DNA of 64,000 bases from JBHJHP01 sp042219855 (GCF_042219855.1 NZ_JBHJHP010000010.1:62001-126000); one strand, 5' to 3'; positions 1-8,309 are shown, counted from the first letter of the stretch. Numbers and translations: made by a program. The notes: generated from the sequence alone by a model not told the origin.

Positions 1-268
1 ATACGGGTTTGCTTCGGACATGATGAGCGACGTATTGACGCTGGATACAGACAATATGATTCTGATTACCGGTCTGGCGAATCTGCAAACCATTAGAACC
101 GCAGAAATGGCGGATATATCACAGATAATATTTGTTCGAAACAAAGCCGTTACACCCGAAATGTGCGAGCTGGCCAAAGAAAACAACATGGTACTGTTGT
201 CCTCTACCAAATCAATGTTCAGGGCAGTGGGAATGTTATATAAGGCAGGATTGGAACCAATATATTAG
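1..268 (+). CDS. DRTGG-domain protein, 5' end outside window
   Basis: Only the C-terminal part is present; the reading frame is open from base 2 to the stop at 266-268. The opening residues YGFASDMMSDVL match the GYVSDLLSDVM segment of the complete gene at 2052-2384, and both end in a similar LYK tail, so the two are paralogues. DRTGG domains are small modules known from CBS-containing pyrophosphatases and from the regulatory part of some phosphotransacetylases; they often sit beside [FeFe]-hydrogenase genes. The next gene starts 4 bp after the stop, so this is the first visible gene of the hydrogenase operon. The biochemical role is unknown. Family call is good; function is not. Confidence 0.75.
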   Translation, partial: YGFASDMMSDVLTLDTDNMILITGLANLQTIRTAEMADISQIIFVRNKAVTPEMCELAKENNMVLLSSTKSMFRAVGMLYKAGLEPIY

Positions 269-272
269 AAGG

Positions 273-686
273 ATGCATTTTGAGTTTAAGGTAACAGGAG
301 GTGATTTTACACAGGCAGGGAAAGCTTCGAGTGAGGTGAAGAAAATCCTCAAGCAGCTTGGTGTGGATCATAAAATAATTAAACGTACTGTTATTGCCTT
401 ATACGAAGCCGAAGTAAATATTGCAGCGCATGCCCAAAAAGGGGCAATTAAAGTGGATATCGATCCGGATGTGATAAAGCTTGTTTTGCAGGATGAGGGA
501 CCGGGTATTCCGGATATTCCCCTGGCTATGACCAAAGGTTTTTCCACGGCATCAAAGGCAGTACGGGAGATGGGTTTCGGTGCCGGAATGGGCTTGCCGA
601 ACATTCAGGAAAATGTGGATGAACTGAAAATAGATTCTGAAGTAGGCGTAGGGACAACATTGGAATTAACAAATTATATCAGGTGA
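273..686 (+). CDS. Stand-alone HATPase (anti-sigma-factor/RsbW-like kinase)
   Basis: This is a 137-residue GHKL ATPase domain with no histidine-phosphotransfer helix pair, as in RsbW-type anti-sigma kinases. Visible motifs are the N box (EAEVNIAAHA), the G1 box (DEGPGIPD) and the G2 box (GFGAGMGLPNI), followed by GTTLEL. The frame is open further upstream, but the ATG at 273 is preferred because it follows the DRTGG stop by 4 bp, has AGAAGG directly before it, and begins at the start of the domain homology. The stop overlaps the GTG start of the hydrogenase-like gene by 4 bp (GTGA), which suggests translational coupling. It probably phosphorylates or sequesters a partner protein; the partner is unknown. 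A second HATPase lies at 3239-3778. Confidence 0.8.
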   Translation: MHFEFKVTGGDFTQAGKASSEVKKILKQLGVDHKIIKRTVIALYEAEVNIAAHAQKGAIKVDIDPDVIKLVLQDEGPGIPDIPLAMTKGFSTASKAVREMGFGAGMGLPNIQENVDELKIDSEVGVGTTLELTNYIR

Positions 687-2065
687 AAGGATTTTTTCAT
701 GCCATAGAAATAGATTACAACAAATGTATTGGCTGTGCACATTGTATGAAAGCCTGTCCTACAGAAGCTATTCGTATTGTTAACGGAAAGGCTCATCTTA
801 GTGCAGAACGCTGTGTGGATTGCGGTGAATGCTTCAGGGTTTGTCCGGTTGATGCCTACTCCGTGGTTCATGATGATATGGAAACCATGATGCAGTATGA
901 TTGCCGTGTCGCATTGATCCCTTCTGTTTTTTACGGACAATTTCCATCGGCAGTTCCTCCAAAACTAGTCCGAAAACTAATGAAGGACATTGGTTTTACC
1001 CACATCTATGGGATAGAAGCCGGGGTGAACCTCCTTCGTGATCAGATTAATAAACAGGTGGATAAGGCCGAGATTAAGCCTTTAATTTCTTCATTTTGTC
1101 CCGCAGTGGTTCGGACAATTCAGGTAAAGTTCCCCTCGCTCGTCGATAATATCATTCATCTGAAAGCACCGGCGGATGTTGCGGCAGAGTATTACCGTGA
1201 AAAACTGTATGAGGAAGGATTTGATAAAAACAGGATTGGCATCTTTTATCTTACGCCATGCGCCGCTAAGATAGCAGCTATTAAAAGTCCCGTTGGAGAA
1301 GAAAAATCACAGATTGATGGTGTTATCAACATTAACACGGTTTACAATAAACTGCTTAAAATACTTAAAACCGAGAATCCGCCCATCCCTGATGAGATAG
1401 AGGAAAATATACTGGATGATATATCCATACGCTGGCCTTTAACAAATGGCGAAGCCAAACATATTAAGGGACGATCACTATCCATAGACGGTATAAGGAA
1501 TACGAACGCCTTTCTTGAAAAAGTGGAAAATGATGAGATGAACAGTGTCAATTTTCTGGAGTTACGCATGTGCGACGAATCGTGTGCCGGAGGTATTCTG
1601 AACTGTGATAACAGGTTTTTAATTGTGGAAAGGCTCAATAACAGGGTGAAGGAACACCGTGACCGTTTTCAGGAAAAAAATGGTCCAACGGTAAGGAATT
1701 TTGATGACAAGGCGGATTATCTCACTGAGCGAATCTTTCTGAATCAGCCCATAGAGCCCCGAAGCATTGTGCTTGATTCAGACATGGTAAAAGCTCTGAA
1801 AAAAATGCAAAGGGCCAGGGATCTGATGTGTTATCTGCCCGGAATTGATTGTGGAGCCTGTGGTGCACCTACCTGTCGTGCCCTGGCAGAAGATATTGTA
1901 AACAGGACAGCCAATCTTTCACATTGTATTTTCATGCAACGCCAAATGGAAAAGCATAAAAAACTGAGCCCGGATCATGCCATTAAGATCATTGAAAAAG
2001 TCTGGGGAAAATCGAGACTGGACAAAGACTGTACGAAAAAAGGAGCCAAAAATGAAAATATCTGA
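683..2065 (+). CDS. Sensory-type [FeFe]-hydrogenase-like protein with ferredoxin and C-terminal FeS domain
   Basis: This 460-residue iron-sulfur protein resembles the H-cluster domain of [FeFe]-hydrogenases. An N-terminal 2x[4Fe-4S] ferredoxin is visible (C15-x2-C-x2-C21, C25 and a second set, CVDCGECFRVCP). The three H-cluster motifs are divergent: L1 is SSFCPAVV (C139 retained, F138 in place of the proton-transfer cysteine), L2 is TPCAAK (C193), and L3 is MCDESCAGG (C297 and C301). All four H-cluster cysteine ligands therefore remain. A small FeS domain follows (C390, C393, C398 in CGACGAPTC). Proteins of this plan are placed among putative sensory (group C/D) hydrogenases and lie beside HydABC genes. 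It starts with GTG at 683, coupled to the previous stop. A role in sensing H2 or redox state is inferred, not shown. Confidence 0.8.
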   Translation: MKGFFHAIEIDYNKCIGCAHCMKACPTEAIRIVNGKAHLSAERCVDCGECFRVCPVDAYSVVHDDMETMMQYDCRVALIPSVFYGQFPSAVPPKLVRKLMKDIGFTHIYGIEAGVNLLRDQINKQVDKAEIKPLISSFCPAVVRTIQVKFPSLVDNIIHLKAPADVAAEYYREKLYEEGFDKNRIGIFYLTPCAAKIAAIKSPVGEEKSQIDGVININTVYNKLLKILKTENPPIPDEIEENILDDISIRWPLTNGEAKHIKGRSLSIDGIRNTNAFLEKVENDEMNSVNFLELRMCDESCAGGILNCDNRFLIVERLNNRVKEHRDRFQEKNGPTVRNFDDKADYLTERIFLNQPIEPRSIVLDSDMVKALKKMQRARDLMCYLPGIDCGACGAPTCRALAEDIVNRTANLSHCIFMQRQMEKHKKLSPDHAIKIIEKVWGKSRLDKDCTKKGAKNENI

Positions 2066-2384
2066 ACTTAAAGAAGCTTTGAATCTCTCTGTTTATGCAG
2101 GAGAAGAAAATCTTGATAATCCGGTTAACAGCGGATATGTATCCGATTTGTTATCGGACGTCATGGGAAATGTAGAAGAAGATTCTGTTTGGATCACCAT
2201 ACAAAATCATAAAAACGTGGTGGCTATTGCTACGTTAAGGGAAGTGGCTGCGGTTATTCTGGCAAAGGGAATAGAACCGGATGAAGAAATGCTGCATTTT
2301 GCTAAAGAGGAAGGTTTGCCGGTTCTGGGATCAACCGAAGAAGTATTTCCGCTGAGTGGAAAATTATACAAGCTGATTAAATAA
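2052..2384 (+). CDS. DRTGG-domain protein
   Basis: This 110-residue protein is a paralogue of the partial gene at the window start. The ATG at 2052 is chosen over the longer open frame because AGGAG lies at 2041-2045 and the N-terminus MKISELKEAL is where the domain begins. It overlaps the preceding hydrogenase-like gene by 14 bp. The DRTGG-type segment GYVSDLLSDVMG is followed by an alternating beta/alpha pattern. There are no catalytic motifs, so it is probably a ligand- or partner-binding module. Having two copies on either side of a HATPase and a sensory-type hydrogenase suggests both belong to one regulatory unit. Confidence 0.75.
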   Translation: MKISELKEALNLSVYAGEENLDNPVNSGYVSDLLSDVMGNVEEDSVWITIQNHKNVVAIATLREVAAVILAKGIEPDEEMLHFAKEEGLPVLGSTEEVFPLSGKLYKLIK

Positions 2385-2390
2385 AGAAAC

Positions 2391-2458
2391 AAGACACAAG
2401 TATCAAGACGCAAGACATGCGATAATCTTGATTCCTGATACTTGATACTTGATACCTG
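2391..2458 (+). repeat. Short dispersed/inverted repeat in CAAGACACAAG style
   Basis: The 84-bp gap between the DRTGG and PHP genes consists of imperfect copies of CAAGACACAAG and of CTTGATAC. CAAGTATCAAG (2397-2407) is exactly complementary to CTTGATACTTG (2441-2451), so the transcript could fold into an 11-bp stem with a 33-nt loop. A near copy in the opposite orientation lies at 9592-9623. It resembles low-complexity intergenic repeats common in Bacteroidota genomes. Whether it ends or stabilises the operon message is unknown. Confidence 0.6.
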
Positions 2459-2468
2459 ATACTATAAA

Positions 2469-3242
2469 ATGAAAACACTAAGGATTGATCTCCATATTCA
2501 TTCGGTACTTTCACCATGTGGTGAACTGGAGATGAGTCCTGCCAATATAATATCAGAAGCGCAGGTCAGAGGACTTGATATCATTGCGATTACTGATCAT
2601 AACTCCACCAGACAGGCGGGCGTGATCAGGGAAATGGGAAAGCAGATTGGCATTAAAGTCCTGTACGGTGCAGAGGTGACAACACGTGAAGATGTTCATG
2701 TGCTGTGTCTGTTTCAAAACAGGGAACAGGCAGGTGAGTTTCAGGTTTACCTGGATAAGCATTTGCCGGATATAAAAAATAAGGAACATCTGTTTGGGTT
2801 TCAGGTGGCAGTAGATGCAGAAGAACACATTATTCACAATGAGAAACGGCTGCTTTTATCGGCCATTGATCAAAGTATTGAGGATGTGGAAACGAAGGTT
2901 CACAGTCTGGGAGGATTGTTTATCCCGGCACACGTGGATCGTCAGGCATACGGACTGTATGCTCAGCTGGGGATAATGCCACAGGGATTGAAAGTGGATG
3001 CACTGGAGTTCTCCTACAATATGAAAGATAACGTACTGAAAAGGAAATATCCGGAAAGTGCGGATCATGTTTTACTGACCTTTTCCGATGCACACCGGGT
3101 GAACGATATTGGCCGGGCGGTGACTCTGATAAAAGCCAAAAAGCCAACATTCAGGGAGCTGAAAAAGGCCCTGAGAAATGAGAAGGGACGCCATGTGATT
3201 GGGTTTGAATATGAAGATGAACAGGTAGGATTTCAGGTGTGA
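2469..3242 (+). CDS. PHP-domain phosphoesterase
   Basis: This 257-residue protein has the metal-binding motifs of the polymerase-and-histidinol-phosphatase (PHP) superfamily: DLHIHS near the N-terminus, ITDHN near residue 45, a GAE motif, PAHVD in the middle and SDAH near residue 205. PHP proteins usually hydrolyse phosphomonoesters or phosphodiesters using two or three metal ions. It sits between the two DRTGG/HATPase groups of the hydrogenase operon, and its stop overlaps the GTG of the next gene by 4 bp. A phosphatase opposing the neighbouring HATPase kinases is an attractive inference without direct evidence. Homologues are commonly seen upstream of hydABC in clostridia and Thermotogales. 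Confidence 0.8.
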   Translation: MKTLRIDLHIHSVLSPCGELEMSPANIISEAQVRGLDIIAITDHNSTRQAGVIREMGKQIGIKVLYGAEVTTREDVHVLCLFQNREQAGEFQVYLDKHLPDIKNKEHLFGFQVAVDAEEHIIHNEKRLLLSAIDQSIEDVETKVHSLGGLFIPAHVDRQAYGLYAQLGIMPQGLKVDALEFSYNMKDNVLKRKYPESADHVLLTFSDAHRVNDIGRAVTLIKAKKPTFRELKKALRNEKGRHVIGFEYEDEQVGFQV

Positions 3243-3778
3243 AAGACATTGCATCACATATACTTGATATAACAGAAAACTCAGTGCGGGCAAAAGCTAC
3301 ACTGGTTTATATTTCGCTGGAAAAAGATATAACCAGGGATACACTTGTACTGGAGATTAAGGATGACGGCATTGGAATGGATGCTGACATGGTGAAAAAT
3401 CTGACGAATCCGTTTTACACAACACGTAAAACCAGGAAAGTTGGGTTAGGCATACCGCTTTTGGTTCAGAACTGTGAGATGAGTGGAGGCTCTGTAGACA
3501 TAAAAAGTGTACCGGGCAAGGGAACCGAACTAAAAGCAACGTTTGGCCTGTCACACATCGACCGTCCGCCCGAAGGTGAGATAGATGATGTGTTTGTCAA
3601 TATTGCGACGGGGTATCCTGAGGTAGACTTTATCATGACGTACACGTCTGAAAAAGGTGTTTTTATGCTGGATACAAGGGAAGTAAAGCAGCTTTTTGAA
3701 GGATTGCCGATAAACGACCTTGACGTGGTAATGGGCTTAAAAGAAATAGTGAAGAATAACATAAAAGAACTAAAATAA
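3239..3778 (+). CDS. HATPase-domain protein (histidine-kinase-like ATPase)
   Basis: This 179-residue protein has a GHKL ATPase domain: N box DITENSVRAKA, G1 DDGIGMD, then FYTTRKTRKVGLGIPLL (F and G2 boxes) and a GKGTEL end. There is no dimerisation/phospho-acceptor region and no sensor domain. About 60 extra C-terminal residues follow the ATPase and are not recognised. It starts with GTG at 3239 inside the PHP stop (GTGA overlap), so it is probably translationally coupled. It differs from the first HATPase (273-686), which is closer to the RsbW type. Function in hydrogenase regulation is inferred from position only. Confidence 0.78.
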   Translation: MKDIASHILDITENSVRAKATLVYISLEKDITRDTLVLEIKDDGIGMDADMVKNLTNPFYTTRKTRKVGLGIPLLVQNCEMSGGSVDIKSVPGKGTELKATFGLSHIDRPPEGEIDDVFVNIATGYPEVDFIMTYTSEKGVFMLDTREVKQLFEGLPINDLDVVMGLKEIVKNNIKELK

Positions 3779-3812
3779 TTATCTAACAATCTTAAAAAAC
3801 TGTCAGTTAGCT

Positions 3813-4208
3813 ATGACAAAAGTTAAAACTCTCGATGATTTAAAAAAGCTCAGGGAAAACCTTCAGAACAAGATGGATATGAGGGAAAAAGGGCTGAATC
3901 CTGAAAAGGTAGTGCAGGTAAAAGTCGCTATGGCAACCTGTGGCATTGCTTCAGGAGCACGTGAAACGATGAACTTTTTCATCTCAGCTCTGAAAAAGCG
4001 CCAGATTGATGCTGTAGTAACCCAGACCGGTTGTATGGGCTATTGCTATGCGGAGCCTACCGTTGAGGTAACTATCCCGGGGAAGGAACCGGTTGTATTC
4101 GGACATGTGGATATGTCGAAAGCAGACGATATCATTGAAACCTATATTAAAGGTGGTCAGCTGGTGGATGGCGTTATTCCGGTATCGTATAAAAATATTC
4201 AGGAATAG
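3813..4208 (+). CDS. Thioredoxin-like [2Fe-2S] ferredoxin-domain protein
   Basis: This 131-residue protein resembles the thioredoxin-like 2Fe-2S domain of the NuoE/HydC family and the N-terminus of the following HydB. Cysteines are seen at C43 (ATCGIASGA) and C74/C78 (TGCMGYC). The second cysteine of the usual C-x4-C pair is a glycine here, so only three ligands are visible. A basic helical N-terminal stretch (residues 5-30) precedes the domain. The ATG at 3813 follows a 34-bp spacer. The stop is 11 bp before hydB. It probably relays electrons or helps HydB assemble; cluster content is uncertain. Confidence 0.75.
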   Translation: MTKVKTLDDLKKLRENLQNKMDMREKGLNPEKVVQVKVAMATCGIASGARETMNFFISALKKRQIDAVVTQTGCMGYCYAEPTVEVTIPGKEPVVFGHVDMSKADDIIETYIKGGQLVDGVIPVSYKNIQE

Positions 4209-4219
4209 GAGGACCCGGA

Positions 4220-6013
4220 ATGACAGATACAAAATTTGACATACTGGTTTGTGCAGGTACCGGGTGTAAGGCATCACGAAGTGATGAGATCATTCAGAAC
4301 CTCAAAACCGCTATACAGGAAAACGGCCTGGCTGAAGAGGCACAGGTTGTAGGTACGGGTTGTTTCGGCTTTTGTGAAAAAGGCCCCATTGTTAAGATCA
4401 TGCCGGATAATACCTTCTACGTGCAGGTAACGCCGGAGGATGTGGACGAGATTGTAAAGGAACACCTGGTGAAAGGACGTAAAGTAAAACGTCTGCTTTA
4501 TAATGACCCAAAGAAAAAAGAGTCCGTAAGTGATACACAGAAAATGGATTTCTACAAAAAGCAGTTGCGTATTGCGCTTAGAAACTGTGGTTTTGTAAAT
4601 CCAGAAAACATAGATGAGTCCATTGCCAGAGATGCTTATGTGGCACTGGGAAAAGTGCTCACAGAACTGTCTCCGGAGCAGGCTATTCTGGAAGTTATTG
4701 AGAGTGGAATCCGCGGACGTGGAGGAGGTGGTTTTCCCACAGGAATAAAATGGGATATTGCCCGTAAAAACAAGGCGGATCAGAAATATGTGGTGTGTAA
4801 TGCCGATGAAGGTGACCCGGGCGCATTTATGGACCGGTCCATCCTGGAAGGTGATCCGCATTCCGTGATTGAGGCTATGGCTATTTGTGGTTACTGTATC
4901 GGTGCCAGTAAAGGTCTGGTTTACATTCGTGCGGAATATCCGTTAGCGATCAAACGACTTAAAATAGCACTGGATCAGGCAAGAGAATATGGCTTGTTGG
5001 GCAACGATATTTTCGGAACCGGTTTTACGTTCGACATTGAACTGCGTTATGGTGCCGGCGCATTTGTTTGCGGTGAGGAAACAGCATTGATCCATTCCAT
5101 GGAAGGGAAGCGTGGTGAACCAACACTGAAGCCTCCGTTTCCGGCAGAAAGCGGTTATATGAATAAACCGACCAATGTGAACAATGTGGAAACACTGGCT
5201 AATATTCCGGTAATATTCTTAAAGGGAGCGGATTGGTTCAATAAGATTGGAACCGATAAAAGCAAGGGAACCAAGGTGTTTGCCCTGGCCGGAAAAATCA
5301 ACAATGTCGGGTTGATCGAGGTTCCGATGGGGATCACCTTACGCGAAGTTATTTACGATATTGGAGGCGGAATCAAAGGTGGTAAGAAATTTAAAGCGGT
5401 TCAGACCGGTGGTCCCTCGGGAGGTTGTTTAACGGAAAATCACCTGGAGACGGCCATCGACTTTGATAACCTGGTTGCTGCTGGTTCCATGATGGGATCA
5501 GGTGGAATGATTGTAATGGATGAAACCGACTGTATGGTGTCCATGGCAAAGTTCTTCCTTGAATTTACCGTGGAAGAATCGTGTGGAAAATGTGCACCTT
5601 GTCGTGTCGGAAACAAGCGTTTACATGAGATCCTGACAAAAATTACAGAAGGAAAAGCCACACGGAAAGATCTTGATATCCTTAAAAACCTTTGCAGTGT
5701 CATCAAAGATACATCACTGTGCGGTTTGGGGCAGACGTCACCGAATCCGGTTTTGTCAACCATGGAGAATTTCTGGGATGAATATATACAACATGTGGAA
5801 GAGCATAAATGTGCCGCCGGAACGTGTAAGGCATTAATGAAGTATTACATCACCGAAGAGGAGTGTGTGGGCTGTACGGCTTGTGCAAGAGCCTGTCCGG
5901 TTGGTGCCATAACCGGAGAAAAGAAGATGCTGCACACCATAAACCAGGAAACATGTATAAAATGTGGTGCGTGTATGGATAAGTGTAAGTTTAATGCCGT
6001 AATATTAAAATAG
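4220..6013 (+). CDS. hydB: Electron-bifurcating hydrogenase subunit HydB (NuoF-like)
   Basis: This is the 597-residue flavin subunit of the trimeric [FeFe]-hydrogenase, which oxidises or reduces NAD(P)H with ferredoxin in electron bifurcation. Order of domains: thioredoxin-like [2Fe-2S] domain (C11, C16, C48, C52), NuoF core with the glycine-rich FMN/NADH motif GRGGGGFPTG near residue 165 and GDPGAFMDRS, NuoF-type [4Fe-4S] site beginning CGKCAPC at C455, then a C-terminal 2x[4Fe-4S] ferredoxin (from C549). Length and order fit HydB of bifurcating hydrogenases, not NuoF of complex I. GGAGG lies upstream of the ATG at 4220. It is followed by hydA after 7 bp. Confidence 0.93.
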   Translation: MTDTKFDILVCAGTGCKASRSDEIIQNLKTAIQENGLAEEAQVVGTGCFGFCEKGPIVKIMPDNTFYVQVTPEDVDEIVKEHLVKGRKVKRLLYNDPKKKESVSDTQKMDFYKKQLRIALRNCGFVNPENIDESIARDAYVALGKVLTELSPEQAILEVIESGIRGRGGGGFPTGIKWDIARKNKADQKYVVCNADEGDPGAFMDRSILEGDPHSVIEAMAICGYCIGASKGLVYIRAEYPLAIKRLKIALDQAREYGLLGNDIFGTGFTFDIELRYGAGAFVCGEETALIHSMEGKRGEPTLKPPFPAESGYMNKPTNVNNVETLANIPVIFLKGADWFNKIGTDKSKGTKVFALAGKINNVGLIEVPMGITLREVIYDIGGGIKGGKKFKAVQTGGPSGGCLTENHLETAIDFDNLVAAGSMMGSGGMIVMDETDCMVSMAKFFLEFTVEESCGKCAPCRVGNKRLHEILTKITEGKATRKDLDILKNLCSVIKDTSLCGLGQTSPNPVLSTMENFWDEYIQHVEEHKCAAGTCKALMKYYITEEECVGCTACARACPVGAITGEKKMLHTINQETCIKCGACMDKCKFNAVILK

Positions 6014-6020
6014 AAGAACT

Positions 6021-7808
6021 GTGGAATCTAAAAAAATAGTATCGTTAACCATCGATAAACATAAAGTAGTGGTCGAAAAAGGAACCACTATTCTGGAAGC
6101 AGCCCGTTCTGTTGGAATAGATATTCCCACGCTTTGTCATATGAAGCTGGATGATATGGGCATTGAAAACAAACCTGCCGGTTGCCGTATTTGTGTGGTA
6201 GAGGTGGACGGACGCCGTAACCTGGCACCGTCGTGTGCAACGGATGTGGCAGAAGGTATGATCGTAAGAACCAACAGCATGCGTGTTTTAAATGCACGCC
6301 GGACCGTGATGGAACTGTTGTTGTCCGATCACCCTGCTGACTGTCTTATTTGTCCTAAATCCGGTAACTGCGACCTGCAATCCATGGCACACCGTTTCGA
6401 TGTGCGTGAGATCAGGTACCAGGGCGAACAATCCACGTACCGTGAGGACTTTTCTCCGTCCATCATCCGCGACATGGATAAATGTATCATGTGTCGCCGG
6501 TGCGAAACCATGTGTAATGAGGTTCAGACTGTAGGCGCTTTGTCCGGTATTAACCGCGGGTTTAATGCGGTAGTTTCACCGGCGTTCGAAATGGACCTTA
6601 AGGATTCCGTTTGTACCTATTGCGGGCAGTGTGTGGCTGTGTGTCCAACCGGAGCATTGACCGAGGTTAACCATACCAACGAAGTCATCCGGGCACTGGC
6701 TGATCCGGATAAAACAGTCATTGTTCAGACAGCGCCAGCCGTTAGGGCAGCCCTGGGAGAAGAATTCGGCTATGAAGCCGGAACACTGGTGACCGGCCAG
6801 ATGGTTTCAGCGTTAAAAGAGCTGGGATTCGATTATGTATTTGACACCGACTTCGCTGCCGACCTGACGATTATGGAAGAAGGAACGGAGTTGTTATCCC
6901 GTCTGGAAAGACATCTGAAAGGCGATGAATCGGTTAAATTGCCGATCCTGACATCCTGTTGTCCTGCCTGGGTGAATTTTTTCGAAAAGCAGTTCCCCGA
7001 TTTGCTGGATATTCCATCCACGGCACGTTCTCCGCAACAGATGTTTGGATCCATCGCTAAAACTTATTTTGCTGATAAACTGGGTATACAAAGAGAAAAA
7101 CTGATTGTGGTTTCCATCATGCCTTGTCTGGCTAAAAAATATGAGCGTCAACGCGATGAATTTAAGGTGAAAAATGATCCTGACGTAAACTACGTTTTAT
7201 CGACCCGCGAGCTGGCCAATCTGGTAAAACGGGCGAATGTGGAATTCAAATCACTGCCGAAAAAAGATTTCGACCGCCCAATGGGTGACTCATCCGGTGC
7301 CGCTGTTATCTTTGGTGCAACTGGTGGAGTTATTGAAGCGGCCGTACGTACAGCTTACGAACTTTATACAGGCAAGGAACTTGAAAAAGTGGACTTCAAA
7401 CAACTGCGCGGTATGGAAGGTTTCCGTCAGGCAACCATCGATTTTGATGGCACGCCCATTCATATCGGTATCGCTCACGGACTGGGAAATGCCCGAAAAT
7501 TGCTTGAATGTATTCAGACCGGGAAATGTGTGTATCATGCCATAGAAATTATGTCGTGTCCCGGCGGTTGTATCGGTGGTGGCGGTCAGCCCTTGCATCA
7601 TGGAAAGAGTTCTATTCTCAAAAAGCGGGTGGAAGCTATTTACCGTGAGGATGCCGGAAAACCAATCCGTAAATCACACCAGAATCCGTACATCATTAAA
7701 CTGTATGAAGAATTTCTGGGTGAGCCTATGAGTGAAAAAGCGCATCATCTGTTGCATACCAATTATTTTGACAGACAGGTGAAATTCCAGGAGGAAGTTA
7801 ACGAATAA
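6021..7808 (+). CDS. hydA: [FeFe]-hydrogenase catalytic subunit HydA
   Basis: This 595-residue protein is the catalytic subunit that makes or consumes H2. It has an N-terminal [2Fe-2S] domain, a His-Cys3 [4Fe-4S] site (HPADCLICPKSGNC), two [4Fe-4S] sites (CIMCRRCETMC and CTYCGQCVAVCP), and a complete H-cluster: TSCCPAW (C313, C314), MPCLAKK (C369) and EIMSCPGGCIGGGGQP (C513, C517). A small-subunit-like C-terminal helix region follows (NPYIIKLYEEFLGEP). The start is GTG at 6021, 7 bp after hydB. No maturase genes (hydE, hydF, hydG) are in the window. All catalytic cysteines are present, unlike the sensory-type protein at 683-2065. Confidence 0.95.
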   Translation: MESKKIVSLTIDKHKVVVEKGTTILEAARSVGIDIPTLCHMKLDDMGIENKPAGCRICVVEVDGRRNLAPSCATDVAEGMIVRTNSMRVLNARRTVMELLLSDHPADCLICPKSGNCDLQSMAHRFDVREIRYQGEQSTYREDFSPSIIRDMDKCIMCRRCETMCNEVQTVGALSGINRGFNAVVSPAFEMDLKDSVCTYCGQCVAVCPTGALTEVNHTNEVIRALADPDKTVIVQTAPAVRAALGEEFGYEAGTLVTGQMVSALKELGFDYVFDTDFAADLTIMEEGTELLSRLERHLKGDESVKLPILTSCCPAWVNFFEKQFPDLLDIPSTARSPQQMFGSIAKTYFADKLGIQREKLIVVSIMPCLAKKYERQRDEFKVKNDPDVNYVLSTRELANLVKRANVEFKSLPKKDFDRPMGDSSGAAVIFGATGGVIEAAVRTAYELYTGKELEKVDFKQLRGMEGFRQATIDFDGTPIHIGIAHGLGNARKLLECIQTGKCVYHAIEIMSCPGGCIGGGGQPLHHGKSSILKKRVEAIYREDAGKPIRKSHQNPYIIKLYEEFLGEPMSEKAHHLLHTNYFDRQVKFQEEVNE

Positions 7809-7818
7809 AGTATGAATC

Positions 7819-8304
7819 ATGGCAGATAACATCACAATAAAACTTAAGAAACAGGATACTGAATTCATCAAAAAGATTTGTGCGGAATTCAGAAACGATA
7901 AAGGTGAACTGATCAATGTGTTGCACAAAACCCAGGAACACTTCGGCTATTTACCTGCAGAGGTTCAGGAATTGATCGCTGCAGAACTGAAAATGTCAGT
8001 GGCCAAGGTCTATGGTGTGGTGACCTTTTACTCCTTCTTCACCATGGTACCTAAGGGTAAAAATCCAATCTCAATCTGTACCGGAACAGCGTGCTATGTC
8101 CGTGGTGCAGAAAATGTACTGGATGAATTTAAAAAGCAGCTGGGCATTGAAGTGGGTGAGGTGACAACCGATGGCGAATTTTCGCTGAGCTGCCTGCGTT
8201 GTGTGGGTGCCTGTGGTCTGGCACCGGTGGTTATGGTAGGAGAAAAAACCTATGGCCGCGTAGCTCCCGAAATGGTAGCCGATATTGTTGCGGAATATAA
8301 ATGA
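7819..8304 (+). CDS. hydC: Hydrogenase subunit HydC (NuoE-like, thioredoxin-like [2Fe-2S])
   Basis: This 161-residue protein is the NuoE-like subunit. The [2Fe-2S] ligands are C87 and C92 (CTGTAC) and C128 and C132 (CVGAC), with an extra C125 nearby. The N-terminal helical bundle has the EHFGYLP motif typical of the family. It lies 10 bp after hydA and completes HydBAC. The order B-A-C is a variant of the operon orders known for bifurcating hydrogenases. The ATG at 7819 is used; an ATG at 7812 is out of frame. Hairpins follow directly, so this is probably the end of the transcript. Confidence 0.92.
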   Translation: MADNITIKLKKQDTEFIKKICAEFRNDKGELINVLHKTQEHFGYLPAEVQELIAAELKMSVAKVYGVVTFYSFFTMVPKGKNPISICTGTACYVRGAENVLDEFKKQLGIEVGEVTTDGEFSLSCLRCVGACGLAPVVMVGEKTYGRVAPEMVADIVAEYK

Positions 8305-8309
8305 TAAAA

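Noticed and set aside
2391..2458. Possible CRISPR-like array
   Set aside because: The units are short, imperfect and without spacers of even size; no cas genes nearby.
4274..4861. 195-residue minus-strand open frame
   Set aside because: It is antisense to hydB and contains no domain pattern.
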